Source of the DNA: a virus
DNA: 24,805 nt
Virus record (IMG/VR): IMGVR_UViG_3300020442_003744
Location: 1 to 24,805 of that record
Direction: 5' to 3' (one strand)
Position 1 is the first letter of the stretch. Every line of letters begins with the position of its first letter. The position numbers and the translations under genes were made by a program. This document shows positions 22,195 to 24,805 of this stretch, piece by piece. Under the pieces are notes generated by a model, which was not told where the DNA came from, searched no databases, and was given only the letters and a program-made list of their open reading frames with translations.

Positions 22195-23784
22195 ATGAAA
22201 AAGTATTTCTACGAAAAAAACAATCTTGTTGAGTGTTCTCACAATATTACCTTTCACGATCTTTTGCAAAAAAATGGTAAGGAACTTGAAAGGTGGATTG
22301 ATGATCTAAGAAATTATATAGTAACAACTTGGGATGAGTTGGGTCTTCCTCCGAGAACAGGAAAGAACGAAAAAGACATAATAGCAAACTTTAATAAACT
22401 AGCAGGATACAACACATATAAATTTCTTCAAACCGATGAAATGGATGGAACAAAAACTATAATAAGAAATTTCAACAAGTTTGCCACGGTAGTAGATCAG
22501 TTTTTCCCAACGATGCTTAAAACAAAAATCGGTTCTAGCAAGCATACATCTTGGAGTGTATATGATTGTTTTGCAAATCCACTAAAACGAGAAAGTTTTC
22601 ACACCTGTATGAGAAGAACGGTTCGTAGAGATTCTTTTTATGCCCACGGAAAAACTATTTGTAAAAACGATCTTGAAGTTCCATGTCCAACCGAAAATGG
22701 AGAACAATGGGTTCGTAATTTTGTTAAAGAAAAACATCTTCATCCAAATAACGACTTTTGGATAATAGAATTATTTACAGAAAAAAAATTTGAAGCATAT
22801 GAAGCAGATCATTTGATGCTTACCTCAAAGCAAATCAAAAAATTATACAAAGAAGGTTTGCTTGAAATAAACAACATCAGAAATTTAGAAAGAACTGCAA
22901 ACTTCGGTGACGATATAGAAAATATAAATGATGTAATTATAGAAGACGAAAAAGAAGTACAATTCAAATTCAGCATTCGTTACTATAACAAGAACTCACG
23001 AATTTTTCCATCGGCAATGGAAGCATTTAAGTTGGGTCTTAGTCAACCAGCAGTAAACTTTCCTCCGTTGACTGCAAAATATATATACCAAAAATACACA
23101 GACCACATTCAAGATAAAAGCAATCTTCACATATATGATCCAAGTGCAGGGTGGGGTGGTCGCATTCTTGGTGCTATGTCGGTACACGATAGGCAAATTC
23201 ATTATATAGGAACTGATCCAAACACAGACAATTATATAGACGAACTAAATCAAAGTCGTTACGAATATCTTGCTGACTTCTTTAATGATAAAACAAACGG
23301 AGGTAATCCTTTCTTTGGTCATCGTAACACTTATGATGTTTACCAAGATGGAAGTGAAGAAATTCACAAGAATCCAAGTTTTCAAAAATACAAAGGTAAA
23401 CTTGATTTGGTTTTTACAAGTCCACCATATTTTAATCGTGAGCAGTATTCAGCAGATGATACTCAGAGTTTCAAAAAGTTTCCAGAGTATGAAGATTGGA
23501 GAGACAACTTTCTTCGTCCTACCTTAAAGACGGCTGCTGAGTATTTGAAGAACGATAGATACTTACTTTGGAATATAGCAGACATCGCAGACGGAGATGG
23601 ATTTATGCCATTAGAAAAAGATAGTCGTGATATTCTTGCGGAATACGGACTTGAATATGTTGAAACTCTTAAAATGCTTATGACAACAATGCGTGGTGTT
23701 AAAGCAGAAACGGTTAAGAATTGTTGCAAGATAAACGGAGAGTTGCAAAAATACGAACCTATCTTTGTGTTTTACAAGAAATGA
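22195..23784 (+). CDS. DNA methyltransferase with large N-terminal domain (paralogue 1)
   Basis: The 529-aa protein has a SAM-dependent amino-methyltransferase domain in its C-terminal half: motif I DPSAGWGGRILG at residue 315 onward, an acidic TDPN after the second strand, and catalytic motif IV TSPPYF at 408-413, followed by EQYS, LLWNIADI and YEPIFVF. TSPPY is typical of N4-cytosine and some N6-adenine methyltransferases. The first ~290 residues form a separate domain of unknown function, with FPTMLKTK, an RRT(V/I)RRD(S/A)FYAHGKTI segment and PNNDFWIIELFTE. It could be the target-recognition region or another activity. No restriction endonuclease is nearby. It has its own promoter and is ATGA-coupled to a close paralogue. 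Confidence 0.85.
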   Translation: MKKYFYEKNNLVECSHNITFHDLLQKNGKELERWIDDLRNYIVTTWDELGLPPRTGKNEKDIIANFNKLAGYNTYKFLQTDEMDGTKTIIRNFNKFATVVDQFFPTMLKTKIGSSKHTSWSVYDCFANPLKRESFHTCMRRTVRRDSFYAHGKTICKNDLEVPCPTENGEQWVRNFVKEKHLHPNNDFWIIELFTEKKFEAYEADHLMLTSKQIKKLYKEGLLEINNIRNLERTANFGDDIENINDVIIEDEKEVQFKFSIRYYNKNSRIFPSAMEAFKLGLSQPAVNFPPLTAKYIYQKYTDHIQDKSNLHIYDPSAGWGGRILGAMSVHDRQIHYIGTDPNTDNYIDELNQSRYEYLADFFNDKTNGGNPFFGHRNTYDVYQDGSEEIHKNPSFQKYKGKLDLVFTSPPYFNREQYSADDTQSFKKFPEYEDWRDNFLRPTLKTAAEYLKNDRYLLWNIADIADGDGFMPLEKDSRDILAEYGLEYVETLKMLMTTMRGVKAETVKNCCKINGELQKYEPIFVFYKK

Positions 23785-24805
23785 AGAAATATTTTTACGA
23801 GAAAAACAACCTCGTAGATTGGGAGCAAAACATAACCTTCCATCAGTTACTTTTAAAAAGCAAAGAGGAACTTGAAATTTGGTTGGATGATTTAAGAGAT
23901 TATATTGTTACTACTTGGAATGAAAAAGGAATTCCACCGAGAAGTGGTAAAACAGAGAAAGATATTATTGCACAATTTAATAAACTACAAAGATATGATG
24001 TTAGCAAGTTTTTACATCGTGATGAACTTGACAAAACAGACACAATCATAAAAAACTTTAACAAGTTCGCAACCGTAATTGATCAGTTTTTTCCAACAAT
24101 GCTTAAAACGAAAATGGCATTGCAAACAGGTACACACTCAGAAAGCATTTATGACTATTTCGTTGATCCAGATAAAAGAGATAGTTTCCATGTCACAATG
24201 AGAAGAACAATTAGACGAGATGCTTTTTATGCACACGGAAAAACAATCCGAAAAAACGATGATGAAGTACCATGCCCAACAAACGATGGAGAAACTTGGA
24301 TTAGAAACTTTATAGCAGAAAAACATTTATACCCCAACAACGACTTTTGGATTATTGAACTTTTCACCGAAAGAAAGTTTGAAGACTATGAAGAAAATCA
24401 TTTATTGCTATCTGCTAAACAAATACATCGGATGTATAAAGAAGGTTTACTTGAACAAAACAATATCAGCAATTTAGAAAGAACAACCGACTTTAATACA
24501 GATTTTGATAAACTTGATACACTTGATGAAACTCAATATAAATTTAGTATTCGTTACTACAACAAAACATCAACCATCTTTCCATCTGCAATGGAAGCAC
24601 TTCGTCTTGGATTTGGGAGACATCCTGCCGTAAACTTCCCACCATTGACTGCGAAGTTTGTTTATCAAAAATATACAGACCACATTGAAAACAAAAATAA
24701 TCTCATCGTATATGATCCAAGTGCAGGTTGGGGTGGTCGTATTCTTGGTGCTATGAGTATAGATGATCGTCAAATACATTATGTTGGAACAGACCCAAAT
24801 ACCGA
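23781..24805 (+). CDS. DNA methyltransferase paralogue 2 (3' end outside window)
   Basis: An open frame of 341 complete codons starts at the ATG overlapping the stop of paralogue 1 and runs off the window. By eye about two thirds of residues match paralogue 1 along the whole visible length, from MKKYFYEKNNLV through the FPTMLKTK and RRTIRRDAFYAHGKTI segments to motif I (YDPSAGWGGRILGAMS). Differences cluster around residues 13-35, 112-130 and 230-250. The last of these is where an indel occurs. The catalytic TSPPY motif lies beyond the edge. The arrangement is a tandem gene duplication with divergence, suggesting two sequence specificities. Confidence 0.85.
   Translation, partial: MKKYFYEKNNLVDWEQNITFHQLLLKSKEELEIWLDDLRDYIVTTWNEKGIPPRSGKTEKDIIAQFNKLQRYDVSKFLHRDELDKTDTIIKNFNKFATVIDQFFPTMLKTKMALQTGTHSESIYDYFVDPDKRDSFHVTMRRTIRRDAFYAHGKTIRKNDDEVPCPTNDGETWIRNFIAEKHLYPNNDFWIIELFTERKFEDYEENHLLLSAKQIHRMYKEGLLEQNNISNLERTTDFNTDFDKLDTLDETQYKFSIRYYNKTSTIFPSAMEALRLGFGRHPAVNFPPLTAKFVYQKYTDHIENKNNLIVYDPSAGWGGRILGAMSIDDRQIHYVGTDPNT

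Noticed and set aside
1-24805. tRNA genes, CRISPR arrays, insertion sequences or integrase/attachment sites
   Set aside because: No cloverleaf, regularly spaced repeat, transposase or integrase motif was seen on reading both strands. A tRNA scan would be needed to be certain.

Overview
The window is AT-rich, almost wall-to-wall coding DNA with many 1-4 nt gene overlaps. It reads as part of the genome of a large tailed phage of a marine bacterium, probably a T4-like myovirus. The evidence is a PhoH ATPase with a phage-type Walker A, an Hsp20 chaperone, an HD hydrolase, large beta-rich virion or fibre-like proteins beginning with a MANQKITDL-type leader, and a dense block of glycosyltransferase and sugar-nucleotide genes. 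No terminase, capsid, polymerase or tRNA gene lies in the window, so the phage assignment rests on this combination and not on a core gene. Shine-Dalgarno sites are absent from many starts.

Layout. Positions 1-9386 are transcribed leftward. Reading in the direction of transcription, they hold a small acidic protein, PhoH, three adjacent virion-like proteins (593, 134 and 814 aa), a two-domain glycosyltransferase coupled to the 814-aa gene, an HD-domain hydrolase, Hsp20 with a structured leader and its own terminator, and a membrane/coiled-coil protein cut by the window edge. At about 9387-9423 transcription diverges from a short shared promoter region. Positions 9424 to the end are transcribed rightward: a zinc-ribbon protein, a ribbon-helix-helix regulator, two GT4 glycosyltransferases, a small SH3-like protein, three GT2-like glycosyltransferases, a lipoprotein-like membrane protein, a beta-helix protein, a short UDP-sugar dehydrogenase, a DHH phosphoesterase, a sulfotransferase, a small unknown protein, a phosphomannose-isomerase-type cupin, a cytidylyltransferase-like enzyme, a short NAD-dependent epimerase, and two tandem paralogous DNA methyltransferases (the second cut by the window edge).

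How it may work together (inference). The rightward block looks like a phage-borne glycan pathway: nucleotide-sugar supply (dehydrogenase, cupin, cytidylyltransferase, epimerase), transfer (five glycosyltransferases) and tailoring (sulfotransferase). The sixth glycosyltransferase sits with the virion proteins, so virion or fibre glycosylation is one plausible target; remodelling of the host surface is another. The most interesting regulatory signal is a pair of TTGACa/t promoters whose -10 box lies inside nearly the same palindrome. One is in front of the first GT4 gene, right after the RHH gene, and the other is in front of the methyltransferase pair 12 kb away. This suggests a small phage regulon.
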